From NCBI RefSeq assembly GCF_947493595.1, contig NZ_CANLRL010000003.1, positions 461,044 to 525,043 on the forward strand: 64,000 nucleotides of DNA, written 5' to 3'. A model generated the notes under the pieces. It saw only the letters and a program-made list of their open reading frames with translations, was not told where the DNA came from and searched no databases. The position numbers and the translations under genes were made by a program. This DNA is from an uncultured Shimia sp. Lineage in GTDB: Bacteria > Pseudomonadota > Alphaproteobacteria > Rhodobacterales > Rhodobacteraceae. This document shows positions 1-7,377 of the stretch, piece by piece; positions within the stretch are counted from its first letter, which is position 1; the number at the start of each line of letters is the position of its first letter.

Positions 1-95
1 CGGTCGGAGAGGGTGTTCAGGTAGTCTTCGCCAAGTTTTGCGCCTTGGGCGAAGGCTTGGGCTTGGCGGGCGAGGGGATCTGAGGCTATGTTCAT
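1..95 (-). CDS. Unidentified protein, N-terminal fragment
   Basis: An ATG at 95 reads leftwards off the window edge, giving about 31 codons (begins MNIASDPLARQAQAFAQGAK). The fragment is soluble-looking and alanine-rich. It is divergent from the ArsR-type repressor at 129, with about 33 bases between the starts, so the repressor probably controls it. I do not recognise the family from this fragment, and the rest lies outside the window. Confidence 0.55.
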   Translation of the reverse strand, partial: MNIASDPLARQAQAFAQGAKLGEDYLNTLSD

Positions 96-101
96 ATCGA
101 G

Positions 102-133
102 ATCAGTCTATATAGGGAATCATCTATATTGAT
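102..133. promoter_or_regulatory. Dyad between divergent arsR-type gene and its neighbour
   Basis: ATATAG (110-115) and CTATAT (124-129) are inverted around an 8-base spacer. ATCA and TGAT flank them on the outside. The dyad sits in the short divergent gap and touches the TTG start of the repressor, which is where an autoregulatory ArsR operator is expected. Operator function is inferred. Confidence 0.45.
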
Positions 134-467
134 AATTGGCGATACGGAGCAAGAGTCAACTGAGTCGGTGACGGCGCAGGCAAAAGTCTTTGCCGCGCTG
201 TCCAGCCCGGTGCGCTTGCAGATCATGCTTTGGCTGCTGGACCCGCGTCCACATTTTGCGCCGCAGGTGGATGGAGATTTGGTTGAGGATGGCGTTTGTG
301 TGGGACGGATTGTCGAAAAGCTGGACCTGTCGCAACCCACGGTGAGCGCGCATATGAAAAAACTGAGCGCCGCCGGATTGGTGCGCGGCAAGAAGATCAA
401 CAACTGGATTTTCTATAAGCCGCAGCGGGATGTGCTGCAGGCGGCTGGGGTGGTGTTGGAGCGTTAG
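129..467 (+). CDS. ArsR/SmtB-family winged-helix repressor
   Basis: This is a 112-residue winged-helix protein. Residues about 65-95 read as the ArsR recognition helix and wing (LDLSQPTVSAHMKKL, then AAGLVRGKKINNWIFY). ArsR members usually sense metals or metalloids through an ELCVCDL-type cysteine pair before this helix. Here the matching segment is DGVCVGRI, with only one cysteine, so a classical arsenite site looks incomplete and another ligand is possible. The start is a TTG at 129 preceded by AGGGA ten bases upstream. A GTG at 168 would also keep the whole domain. Its likely target is the divergent gene at 95. Confidence 0.8.
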   Translation: MIIGDTEQESTESVTAQAKVFAALSSPVRLQIMLWLLDPRPHFAPQVDGDLVEDGVCVGRIVEKLDLSQPTVSAHMKKLSAAGLVRGKKINNWIFYKPQRDVLQAAGVVLER

Positions 468-472
468 ACTTG

Positions 473-1486
473 CTACCGCACCGGATGCCAGAGGCGATCC
501 CAGCGCCATTGTGACAGATCCTGATAGCTTTCGCCTGAGGTCGAAAATGCGACACGAAACAGCTTGTGCGTGACATTGGGGATCGGCACAAAGCCAACGC
601 CGCGCGCGAAAAGGGGAACGCGGCTGTCGGAGGCATTGTCGCGGTTGTCACCCAACACAAACACATGGCCCTCCGGCACGGTGTAGATGCCGGTGTTGTC
701 GGCCTGACTTCGGGCGATGTTTAGGATCTGGTGACGGTGGCCATTGGGCAAGGCTTCCTCGAACAGTTCTTTGGAGCAAGTGCCGCCGATTCCGACCGGG
801 CCGTTGGCGCAGCGGGGAAGGAGTTGTAACGGGCCTTGTGGTTGGAACAGTTCGTCAAAGCTGCCCTGCGCGGTTTGCTGTGCCGGTGTGTCGTTGATGT
901 GCAGGACGCTATCCATCATTTGGATGCGGTCCCCCGGCAAGCCAATTACGCGGGCGACAATTTCGTATCCGGTGGCCGGGTGGGCAAACAAAACGACGTC
1001 ACCTGCGGCTACGGTGGCACCAACAATCTGACGGGCAAGGGCAAAGTCGCCCGCCAACAAGGTGGGTTTCATACTGCCTGAGGGGATGGTGTAGGGTGCC
1101 CAGAAAGCGCGGGACAGACCCAGGACAACCAACAGTAACAAAATGGTTTGGCCGATGCGGTGGGTCCAATGCGCTGGCCATGTATCGTCAGATTGGGCCT
1201 TGGGGCGGGGGATGCCAATGGCAAAGGTGACCAGAAAGCCAAGGAAAGGAATGGCGACCAAAAGGCTCCAATAGCCGGATGCGCCAAAGCTGTGTAGGCG
1301 GCGCACGAGGAGCGGCCAAAGTAGAAATTGGGCCGTCGTCAGGGTGGTCAAGGCCACCCAAGACGGCAGTGCGCCGATGTCTTTGAGAACAAATGCAGCG
1401 ACTTGGCAGGACAGTGCCAAAAGGAGCGCAATCCAATAGGGCTTGCGGTTGAGCGTGCCGCTCCAGTCAAACGGGGAATAGCGCAT
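473..1486 (-). CDS. Signal peptidase I-like S26 protein with N-terminal DUF805-like membrane domain
   Basis: The protein has 337 residues. About residues 1-95 hold several hydrophobic segments and a RLHSFGASGYW motif, as in DUF805 proteins. A further membrane segment (about 112-128) leads into an S26 peptidase domain. The nucleophile motif is present (PSGSMKP, Ser138), as are GLPGD (182-186) and the GDNRDNASDSR box from 279. The residue aligned with the catalytic lysine (KR-x-VGLPGD in E. coli Lep) is Ala178, in IVARVIGLPGD. Either it is an inactive paralogue or another residue acts as base. Its 3' end lies 5 bases from the convergent ArsR-type gene. The main LepB is presumably elsewhere. Confidence 0.75.
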   Translation of the reverse strand: MRYSPFDWSGTLNRKPYWIALLLALSCQVAAFVLKDIGALPSWVALTTLTTAQFLLWPLLVRRLHSFGASGYWSLLVAIPFLGFLVTFAIGIPRPKAQSDDTWPAHWTHRIGQTILLLLVVLGLSRAFWAPYTIPSGSMKPTLLAGDFALARQIVGATVAAGDVVLFAHPATGYEIVARVIGLPGDRIQMMDSVLHINDTPAQQTAQGSFDELFQPQGPLQLLPRCANGPVGIGGTCSKELFEEALPNGHRHQILNIARSQADNTGIYTVPEGHVFVLGDNRDNASDSRVPLFARGVGFVPIPNVTHKLFRVAFSTSGESYQDLSQWRWDRLWHPVR

Positions 1487-1584
1487 CGGTGTCCAACTTG
1501 AAGTCTATAAAAACTTGTGTTGGACTGTGAGGCGACTGTGACGGTCGTGCATCCTTAAAGTGAAGTCGGTCTCTGATGCGGGCC

Positions 1585-1911
1585 TTACGCCCCGCCGAGA
1601 TGCTCCACGTGGTTGCGCAGCTCTTCGGCCTCTTGCCGGGCGTCGCGCAGGCCGTCCATGGCGGCGCGTAACTCTGCTTCGGTCTGGGTGAGCTGATTGG
1701 TCAGCTCGGCCTCGCGCTGTTGCAGGTAGGTGATCGCCTGATCGCGGGTCTCTTCGGCTTCGTGCAGCTCCTGGGACATGCGCTCCAGCTGGTCGACGTC
1801 AGACTGCGCGACGCGGGTGAAGCGGTGCACCAGCCAATTGGCAAACCAGCCCATGCAGAAAGCCACAAACAGAATGACGGCGGTGGTCAGGATGAACTCA
1901 ATTCTGGTCAT
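1585..1911 (-). CDS. Small membrane-anchored coiled-coil protein, unknown function
   Basis: A 108-residue protein with one N-terminal membrane segment (about residues 6-27, ILTTAVILFVAFCMGWFANWL). A glutamate- and glutamine-rich heptad region follows to the end, predicting a cytoplasmic coiled coil. The ATG at 1911 overlaps the last 14 bases of the upstream OmpA-domain gene, so translation is probably coupled. The reading frame stays open far upstream inside that gene's acidic tail. I start at 1911 because that gives a clean membrane-anchored protein and leaves the tail to the OmpA frame. I know of no characterised homologue; a role with the envelope protein upstream is inference from position only. 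Confidence 0.7.
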   Translation of the reverse strand: MTRIEFILTTAVILFVAFCMGWFANWLVHRFTRVAQSDVDQLERMSQELHEAEETRDQAITYLQQREAELTNQLTQTEAELRAAMDGLRDARQEAEELRNHVEHLGGA

Positions 1912-4060
1912 TTGTCTCGTCCTCTGCGCCGTCTTCTGGTGCGGCGTTGTCTGTCGATGTGTCGTCTGTTGCGGCATCTGCGCCCGTGTCCGCTGTGGCG
2001 TCTGCCTCGGTGGCAGGGGCGTCGGCAGCTGTGTCTTCGGTGGCCGTGTCCTCAGAAGCGGTTGCCTCGTCGGCGGTCTCGCTTGCGGCTTCTGGCGCTG
2101 CCGCGCCAGTGTCCTCTGACGTGGCTTCGGGGGTGTCCGCCCCGGTGGCGTCTGCTTCGCTTTCGCTTGCCGTTGCCTCAGTTTCGGTGGCCTCGGCATC
2201 TGCGGCTTCGGCACCTTCCTCTGCGGCTGCCTCGGCCTGTTCCTCTTCTGGCACGATGCGGACAAATTCGATGCGGCGGTTGGCTTCGCGGCCTTCGGCG
2301 GTGTCGTTGTCAGCAATGGGCTGGCTTTCGCCATAGCCAAGCGCGAGGAAACCTTTGGTCAACACGCGGCGTTCTTGCAGCGCGGTCAGAACTGCCAGCG
2401 CGCGGGTTTGCGACAGGGCCTGGTTCATGCTTTCGCGGCCCTGGCTGTCGGTGTGGCCCTGGATCTCGATTTGCAGGTCGGGACAGGCGTTGAGCTCTTC
2501 GGCCAGCTTGTCGATGATCGCGGCGGCGCTTTCGTCCAGCGTGCCTTTGCCTGGTTCAAAGGCAATTTTGGTCTCGTCCTGAAGCGCTTGGATATTGGCC
2601 ATGCATTCTTCATTGGTCGGCAGACCTGCCAGCGGGTCGAGGGTCTCGACATAGGTGACATTGATCGCGAAGTGGTCGGTCTGGCTCAGTTTGGCGGCCA
2701 GAAGCTGCGCAATGCGGGCGTTGGTTTCGGTGTTGCCGGTATTGCCCGTGATGGAAACGGCCTCCGGGGTCACAATCAGCGAGCCGTTGTTGAGCATGGT
2801 GAGCGCATCCAGCCCAGCCATCACGCGGAAGGGCCAGGTGGGGGGAAGGGTTTCATCCAGGCGGGTCGCCATATGCACGGTTTCGGTGCCAAAGCGGGCG
2901 CGGGCGTAGCTGTCGGTGGTGTCGCGCGCAATGTCGTTGGGCAGGCGGCCGCGCAGCTGCACCAGACCTTCAGGGCTGAGCGTGGCGGTGAATTCCTGCG
3001 CTTCGGCGCCATTGTCGTCAGCTTCGGGTGTTGGCGGCAACGTCGCCAAGAGGGCAAAGGCTTCTGGCAGGGTGCCTTCGAGTTCGCCAACCACACGGTC
3101 AAACAGCGCCTGATCGGTGCCCATTTGTGCGGTCAATGTTACGTCGGCATCAGAAAAGGTTAGCGTGCCGCCGCCCAACTCGTTGAGACCGCGAATGGCG
3201 GTGGACACGGCGTCTCCCCACTTGGTGGAAGGCACGCCAAGGCCAATCACACATTCCACATTGTCCGTCAGACCTGCGGCGCGGGCGGCGGTCAGGATTT
3301 TGGCGCGGGCCTTGTCGGTGTCCGCAGAGCAGGCGTCAAAGCGGGCGATCTCGCCGTCTTTGACAAGGCGCAGCGTGAAGGGGGTGATCACCGGACGAGG
3401 GGCGGAGATGTTCAGGTTGATCTCTACGCCGGTGGGCGCGCGGCGGGTGAGGTCAATTTCCAGCTCTGCGCGCGCTTCTGGACTGTCCGCCATGGCGGTG
3501 ACATCCACGCGCCCTGCTTTCACGGAGATTTTCGAGCGCGGCAGGTCTTTGAGCGCGGCGATGGCAAAGCGGGTGGCGGAGGACCAGCCGGACGGTGCTG
3601 CGTAATCTGCGGTTTCCAATAGGTCCGCAACTTCGCCATTGGCAGAGATGCTTTTGAGCTCGCGCAACATGCGCGCACGGTCCGCGCTTTCCGGGATCAG
3701 GCCGATCAGGGAGATGCCTGCATCGTTGCGCAGGATTTCCACGGAGAAACGGGGCGGCGCGATGGCGGCGGTGGCGGGCACTTCCATGTTGTCAATCACA
3801 CGGGCGGCATCGACGATGCGGCCTGCGGCGGAGATCGCTTTGAAGCGGTCGGCCTCGGAAGGTGCCACGCCCGCAAGAAAGATTTGCAGACCTTCGGCAT
3901 GCACTTCGGCCCAGTCCATGCCGGACTTGGACAGCTCGTGCTCTACCGTGGTTTTAGAGGTGTCTTCGATCAGGTCAGCAGACAGGCTCGCGGCGACAAG
4001 GCTGAGCAGCCCAGCCGTGGCGAAGGTAACAAACAGGATGAGGAGGGAAGAAAGTCGCAT
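1898..4060 (-). CDS. OmpA-domain envelope protein with acidic low-complexity tail
   Basis: 720 residues. A signal peptide or anchor occupies about residues 1-28. A long region with BON-like alternating segments follows (for example VHAEGLQIFLAGVAPSEADR near residue 55). An OmpA-type peptidoglycan-binding domain spans roughly 485-605 and ends GYGESQP...EGREANRRIEF, the usual signature. The last 110 or so residues are almost only A, E, D, T and S. OmpA domains bind meso-diaminopimelate in peptidoglycan, so it should sit in the periplasm or outer membrane. The acidic tail is unusual in composition. The downstream coiled-coil gene overlaps by 14 bases, suggesting an operon of two envelope genes. 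Confidence 0.8.
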   Translation of the reverse strand: MRLSSLLILFVTFATAGLLSLVAASLSADLIEDTSKTTVEHELSKSGMDWAEVHAEGLQIFLAGVAPSEADRFKAISAAGRIVDAARVIDNMEVPATAAIAPPRFSVEILRNDAGISLIGLIPESADRARMLRELKSISANGEVADLLETADYAAPSGWSSATRFAIAALKDLPRSKISVKAGRVDVTAMADSPEARAELEIDLTRRAPTGVEINLNISAPRPVITPFTLRLVKDGEIARFDACSADTDKARAKILTAARAAGLTDNVECVIGLGVPSTKWGDAVSTAIRGLNELGGGTLTFSDADVTLTAQMGTDQALFDRVVGELEGTLPEAFALLATLPPTPEADDNGAEAQEFTATLSPEGLVQLRGRLPNDIARDTTDSYARARFGTETVHMATRLDETLPPTWPFRVMAGLDALTMLNNGSLIVTPEAVSITGNTGNTETNARIAQLLAAKLSQTDHFAINVTYVETLDPLAGLPTNEECMANIQALQDETKIAFEPGKGTLDESAAAIIDKLAEELNACPDLQIEIQGHTDSQGRESMNQALSQTRALAVLTALQERRVLTKGFLALGYGESQPIADNDTAEGREANRRIEFVRIVPEEEQAEAAAEEGAEAADAEATETEATASESEADATGADTPEATSEDTGAAAPEAASETADEATASEDTATEDTAADAPATEADATADTGADAATDDTSTDNAAPEDGAEDETNDQN

Positions 4061-4098
4061 TCAGAAAGTGTGGTCCGTCCAGTGGTGCATGGTTGATA

Positions 4099-4113
4099 CG
4101 GGGTTCTGCCCCG
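4099..4113 (-). terminator. Short GC hairpin after ubiA
   Basis: CGGGG and CCCCG pair across a 5-base loop just downstream of the ubiA stop (4122) and ahead of the OmpA-domain gene. There is no T-run, so termination is uncertain. Confidence 0.3.
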
Positions 4114-4121
4114 GCTTGCAA

Positions 4122-5087
4122 TCACAGGAAAAATGCGACGGCGAAAAACAGCAGAGGGATCAGGCCGGTGTCGCGGTTGGCGCGGAACAGGCGCAGCAGC
4201 ACGGCGGTGTCGTCGGTGTCCAGTTGGCGCAGCTGCCATTGCATGTGCCACCCCATGGCCAGCGGGCCGAGCAGGGCGACGGCCATTGCGGCGGGGCTGT
4301 GCTCGATGGTGACCATCAAAACGGCAAAGCCAAACAGCATGATTGTGAGTGTCAAAAAGCCCTGCAGCCATTGTGGAGTGTTTTGGCCAAACAGACGTGC
4401 GGTGGATTTTACACCGATGAGGGCGTCGTCTTCGGTGTCTTGGTGGGCATAGATGGTGTCGTAGAACAGGGTCCAAGCAATGCCGGCGACATACAGGATC
4501 ACGGCGGGCCAAGCGAGGCTGCCGGTGTGGGCGGTCCAGGCCAGCAGGGCACCCCAGTTGAAGGCGAGGCCCAGGAAGACCTGCGGCCACCAGGTGAAGC
4601 GTTTGGCAAAGGGGTAGATCGCCACGGGGACCAGAGAGGCGATGCCGAGCAGGATGGCATTGACGTTGAACGTCAGCAGGATGGCGGCGGAGATCAGGGT
4701 TTGCAGCGCCATCCAGACAGCGGCCTGTTTGGTGGTGACTTGGCCTGATGGGATCGGACGCGAGCGGGTACGGGCGACCTTGGCGTCAATGTCACGGTCG
4801 GTGATGTCGTTCCACGTACAGCCAGCGCCGCGCATGAGGAACGCGCCCATGGCGCAGCCGACGGCGATCCAGAGGTCATGCTGCGTGGCCTGGCCGTCAC
4901 TGAGCATCGCCAGACCGAGGCTCATCCAGCACGGCAGAAGCAGCAGCCATGTGCCAATTGGGCGGTCGGCGCGTGAGAGGCGCAGGTAGGGGCGGGACCA
5001 GGCGGGTGCGAGGTGGTCGACCCAATTGCCTTTCACAGCGTCAGAAACTTGCCCCTTGGGGTCTTCCTTTGCGGGCGTGTCGGCCAT
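4122..5087 (-). CDS. ubiA: 4-hydroxybenzoate polyprenyltransferase
   Basis: UbiA attaches the polyprenyl chain to 4-hydroxybenzoate in ubiquinone synthesis, within the inner membrane. The 321-residue protein has about eight hydrophobic segments and both aspartate-rich motifs that bind Mg-diphosphate: NDITDRDID (93-101), followed by RTRSRPIPSG, and YDTIYAHQDTEDD (209-221). The start at ATG 5087 (MADTPAKEDP) fits the family; a longer frame upstream would run into rsmE. A GGGAA about ten bases upstream can serve as ribosome site, and it lies inside the rsmE start region because the two genes diverge from a shared CATATG. Confidence 0.93.
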   Translation of the reverse strand: MADTPAKEDPKGQVSDAVKGNWVDHLAPAWSRPYLRLSRADRPIGTWLLLLPCWMSLGLAMLSDGQATQHDLWIAVGCAMGAFLMRGAGCTWNDITDRDIDAKVARTRSRPIPSGQVTTKQAAVWMALQTLISAAILLTFNVNAILLGIASLVPVAIYPFAKRFTWWPQVFLGLAFNWGALLAWTAHTGSLAWPAVILYVAGIAWTLFYDTIYAHQDTEDDALIGVKSTARLFGQNTPQWLQGFLTLTIMLFGFAVLMVTIEHSPAAMAVALLGPLAMGWHMQWQLRQLDTDDTAVLLRLFRANRDTGLIPLLFFAVAFFL

Positions 5088-5099
5088 ATGTCGGTTCCC

Positions 5100-5825
5100 A
5101 TGAAACAGGCAAAAGTCAGACTGTATGTAGAGCAGGGCTTGGGGGAAGGGCAAACCATTCCTCTGACCAAAGAGCAAGCGCATTACCTTTTTGGCGTGAT
5201 GCGCATGGCAGTGGGTGATCCGGTGCTATTGTTTAACGGGCGGGATGGTGAGTGGCGCTGTGCCGTGACTGTGGCGAATAAACGCAATGGAGAACTGGTG
5301 TGTGAAGCGCAGACCAAGCCGTTGCAGATGCCGCCGGACTTGTGGCTGTGCTTTGCGCCGATCAAGAAGGCGCGCACCGATTTTATCGTTGAGAAAGCGG
5401 CTGAAATGGGCGCGGCGCGGATTGTGCCGGTCTCAACCGACTTCACCAATAGCGAGCGTATTCGGCAGGACCGATTGCAGGCCCATGCGGTTGAGGCTGC
5501 GGAGCAATGTGGCGGGACCTATGTGCCGGAGGTCAGCGATCTGGTGAAGCTGGATCGGTTGCTGGCGGAGTGGCCCGAGGGGCGGCAGTTGATGTTCTGT
5601 GACGAGGCCGAGGTTGGCAGTGCCAAGCGGTTGGCGGCATCAGAGGGTGGACCTTGGGCGATTTTGATTGGGCCGGAAGGTGGGTTTTCTGATGCTGAAC
5701 GGGCGCGGTTGAGGGCCTTGCCGTTTGCGCATGTGGTGAGCCTGGGGCCACGGGTTTTGCGGGCGGATACGGCGGCTGTGGCGGCGATGACCTTGTGGCA
5801 ACAGAGCCTTGGGGATTGGCAGTGA
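5100..5825 (+). CDS. rsmE: 16S rRNA (uracil1498-N3)-methyltransferase
   Basis: RsmE methylates U1498 of 16S rRNA using S-adenosylmethionine. The 241-residue frame has the N-terminal PUA-like part (KVRLYVEQ...HYLFGVMRM) and the C-terminal SPOUT trefoil knot with IGPEGGFSDAE near residue 190 and SLGPRVLRADTA near 215. I start at ATG 5100 (MKQAKVRLYV), where homologues usually begin. An ATG at 5088 is in frame and would add four residues, abutting the ubiA start on the other strand. The stop overlaps the next gene by four bases (GTGA), indicating translational coupling. Confidence 0.92.
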   Translation: MKQAKVRLYVEQGLGEGQTIPLTKEQAHYLFGVMRMAVGDPVLLFNGRDGEWRCAVTVANKRNGELVCEAQTKPLQMPPDLWLCFAPIKKARTDFIVEKAAEMGAARIVPVSTDFTNSERIRQDRLQAHAVEAAEQCGGTYVPEVSDLVKLDRLLAEWPEGRQLMFCDEAEVGSAKRLAASEGGPWAILIGPEGGFSDAERARLRALPFAHVVSLGPRVLRADTAAVAAMTLWQQSLGDWQ

Positions 5826-6673
5826 GCTGGCGCGCGGTCACGGAAGCGGACCTTGCGTGGATTGAGCCGTTTCTGCGGGAGCATGTGCAGAGCTCGATGT
5901 TCTTTTTGAGTAATCTCAATGAGCATGGGATATGCGGCACTGCTGATCGCGCGATGCGTATTTGGGCTTTGGACGATGAGCGCAGGGGGCTTTTTGCCCT
6001 GTCCAATGGCGGCATGATCTTGATGCAAGCTCCGGATGCCACGAAAGAAGATTGGCAAGCGACACGTGCCTTTTGGGCGCAGCGGGAGCTGATTGGCTGT
6101 TTGGGAGACGGCGCGCAGGTAGCGCCGTTTTTTGAGGCGACGGGCATGGGCGACCGGCCGATGTCACTGAATGAAGACGAGCCGGGTTATTGGCTGGAGC
6201 TGGCGCAGCTCAAGGTGCCGGAGTGTGACGGGTTCAGCATGGTGCCGCTTGGCGAAGAGCTCTGGGCTTTGGCGGTGGAGTGGCGCACGGCCTATCATGG
6301 CGAGGTTCTGGGCACGCCGACACATAAATGTGCCGAAGTGGCAGCGCAGGATATTGCCCGCTGTATAGAACGAGACACGCACCGCATTTTGTTGAGGGAT
6401 GGCGTGCCGGTTGCCAAAACCGGGTTTAACGCCACCTTGCCGGACACGGTGCAGATTGGCGGGGTCTATACGCCGCCGGAGTTGCGCGGGCAGGGGCTGG
6501 CGCGGCGGGCAGTGGCACTGCATCTGCAGGAAGCACGGGACAAAGGCGCGACGCGGGCCATTTTGTTTGCAGCCAATGAAGCGGCGGCGCGGGCCTATGA
6601 GTCTATTGGGTTTGAGCGCAATGGGACGTTTTCGTTGATGATGTTTATGGCGGACGAGGATGTGGAAGCGTGA
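5822..6673 (+). CDS. GNAT-family N-acetyltransferase
   Basis: A 283-residue protein with a divergent N-terminal half and a C-terminal GNAT fold. The acetyl-CoA motif is PPELRGQGLARRAV at about residues 220-233, followed by a typical motif B with a Tyr near AYESIGFERNG. The substrate cannot be told. The GTG start at 5822 overlaps the rsmE stop by four bases; an ATG 27 bases earlier is less likely because it would enlarge the overlap. It probably shares a transcript with rsmE. Confidence 0.82.
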   Translation: MSWRAVTEADLAWIEPFLREHVQSSMFFLSNLNEHGICGTADRAMRIWALDDERRGLFALSNGGMILMQAPDATKEDWQATRAFWAQRELIGCLGDGAQVAPFFEATGMGDRPMSLNEDEPGYWLELAQLKVPECDGFSMVPLGEELWALAVEWRTAYHGEVLGTPTHKCAEVAAQDIARCIERDTHRILLRDGVPVAKTGFNATLPDTVQIGGVYTPPELRGQGLARRAVALHLQEARDKGATRAILFAANEAAARAYESIGFERNGTFSLMMFMADEDVEA

Positions 6674-6731
6674 GTTTTCGGCACTTCTGCGTTGGAAAAG
6701 AAGGCAGCGACTGACCCTGGGTGGGTGCGAT

Positions 6732-6761
6732 AGCGCCCTCCCGTGGGGAGGGTCGGGCGCT
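6732..6761. repeat. Intergenic palindrome, possible dispersed element
   Basis: AGCGCCC (6732-6738) pairs with GGGCGCT (6755-6761). Inside it, CCCTCCC and GGGAGGG are exact complements around GTG, so two alternative folds compete. It lies between the GNAT gene and the next small membrane-protein gene with no T-run. A second GC-rich stretch follows directly. It has the look of a REP-like element, but no second copy was seen in this window. Confidence 0.35.
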
Positions 6762-6804
6762 GCCAGGCCTAGCGGCCCGGCGGAACTTTGAGGAGGCAAA
6801 CGAA

Positions 6805-7314
6805 ATGACATTCATTCGACCTGAGGCCCGCGCGGCGGTGGCGCAGTGGCGGGAAGCCTTGGTGGGCGCTGCGGTGCTGCTGCTTGGCCTGTGGTGGGCC
6901 AGTGGTTTTGGTGTGATGAAATGGCTCGGCATTGGCCTGGTTGCGGTGGGCGCGGTGCTGATCGTGAGCGGTCTGCAACGTGGTCGGTTTCGGATTGGCA
7001 AAGGTGGTCCGGGCGTGGTGCAGGTGGACGAGGGTGAGGTGGCTTACTTTGGCCCGCTCAATGGCGGCAGTGTCGCCATTCGCAGCCTGAGCCGATTGGT
7101 GTTGGACGGGCGCAGCAAGCCTGCGGTCTGGGCGCTGTATCAACCGGGGCAAGCGCCGTTGCATATACCTGTAAATGCGGAAGGCTCTGATGCGTTGTTT
7201 GATGCCTTTGCCTCACTTGAGGGCATCCGAACGGAACACATGTTGGCCAAGCTCAAGGCCACGCCGGATCAACCGGTCGTGATCTGGGCCAAATCAGACC
7301 CCCGGTTGCATTGA
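6805..7314 (+). CDS. Small inner-membrane protein, unknown function
   Basis: 169 residues with two close membrane segments near the N-terminus (about 22-40 and 45-62: LVGAAVLLLGLWWASGF, then WLGIGLVAVGAVLIVSG). A basic stretch (GRFRIGKGGPG) and a soluble C-terminal domain of about 100 residues follow. The start at ATG 6805 has a strong GAGGAGG site eight bases upstream, while frames further upstream run through a palindrome. It is unrecognised. It sits 60 bases before gshA in the same direction, so co-expression with glutathione synthesis is possible but unproven. Confidence 0.8.
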   Translation: MTFIRPEARAAVAQWREALVGAAVLLLGLWWASGFGVMKWLGIGLVAVGAVLIVSGLQRGRFRIGKGGPGVVQVDEGEVAYFGPLNGGSVAIRSLSRLVLDGRSKPAVWALYQPGQAPLHIPVNAEGSDALFDAFASLEGIRTEHMLAKLKATPDQPVVIWAKSDPRLH

Positions 7315-7377
7315 CACCGGTAAAATTTACGATCACGACTACTGTCCCAAGCGAGTTTGCAGGAGCGGAGCAAGCCT

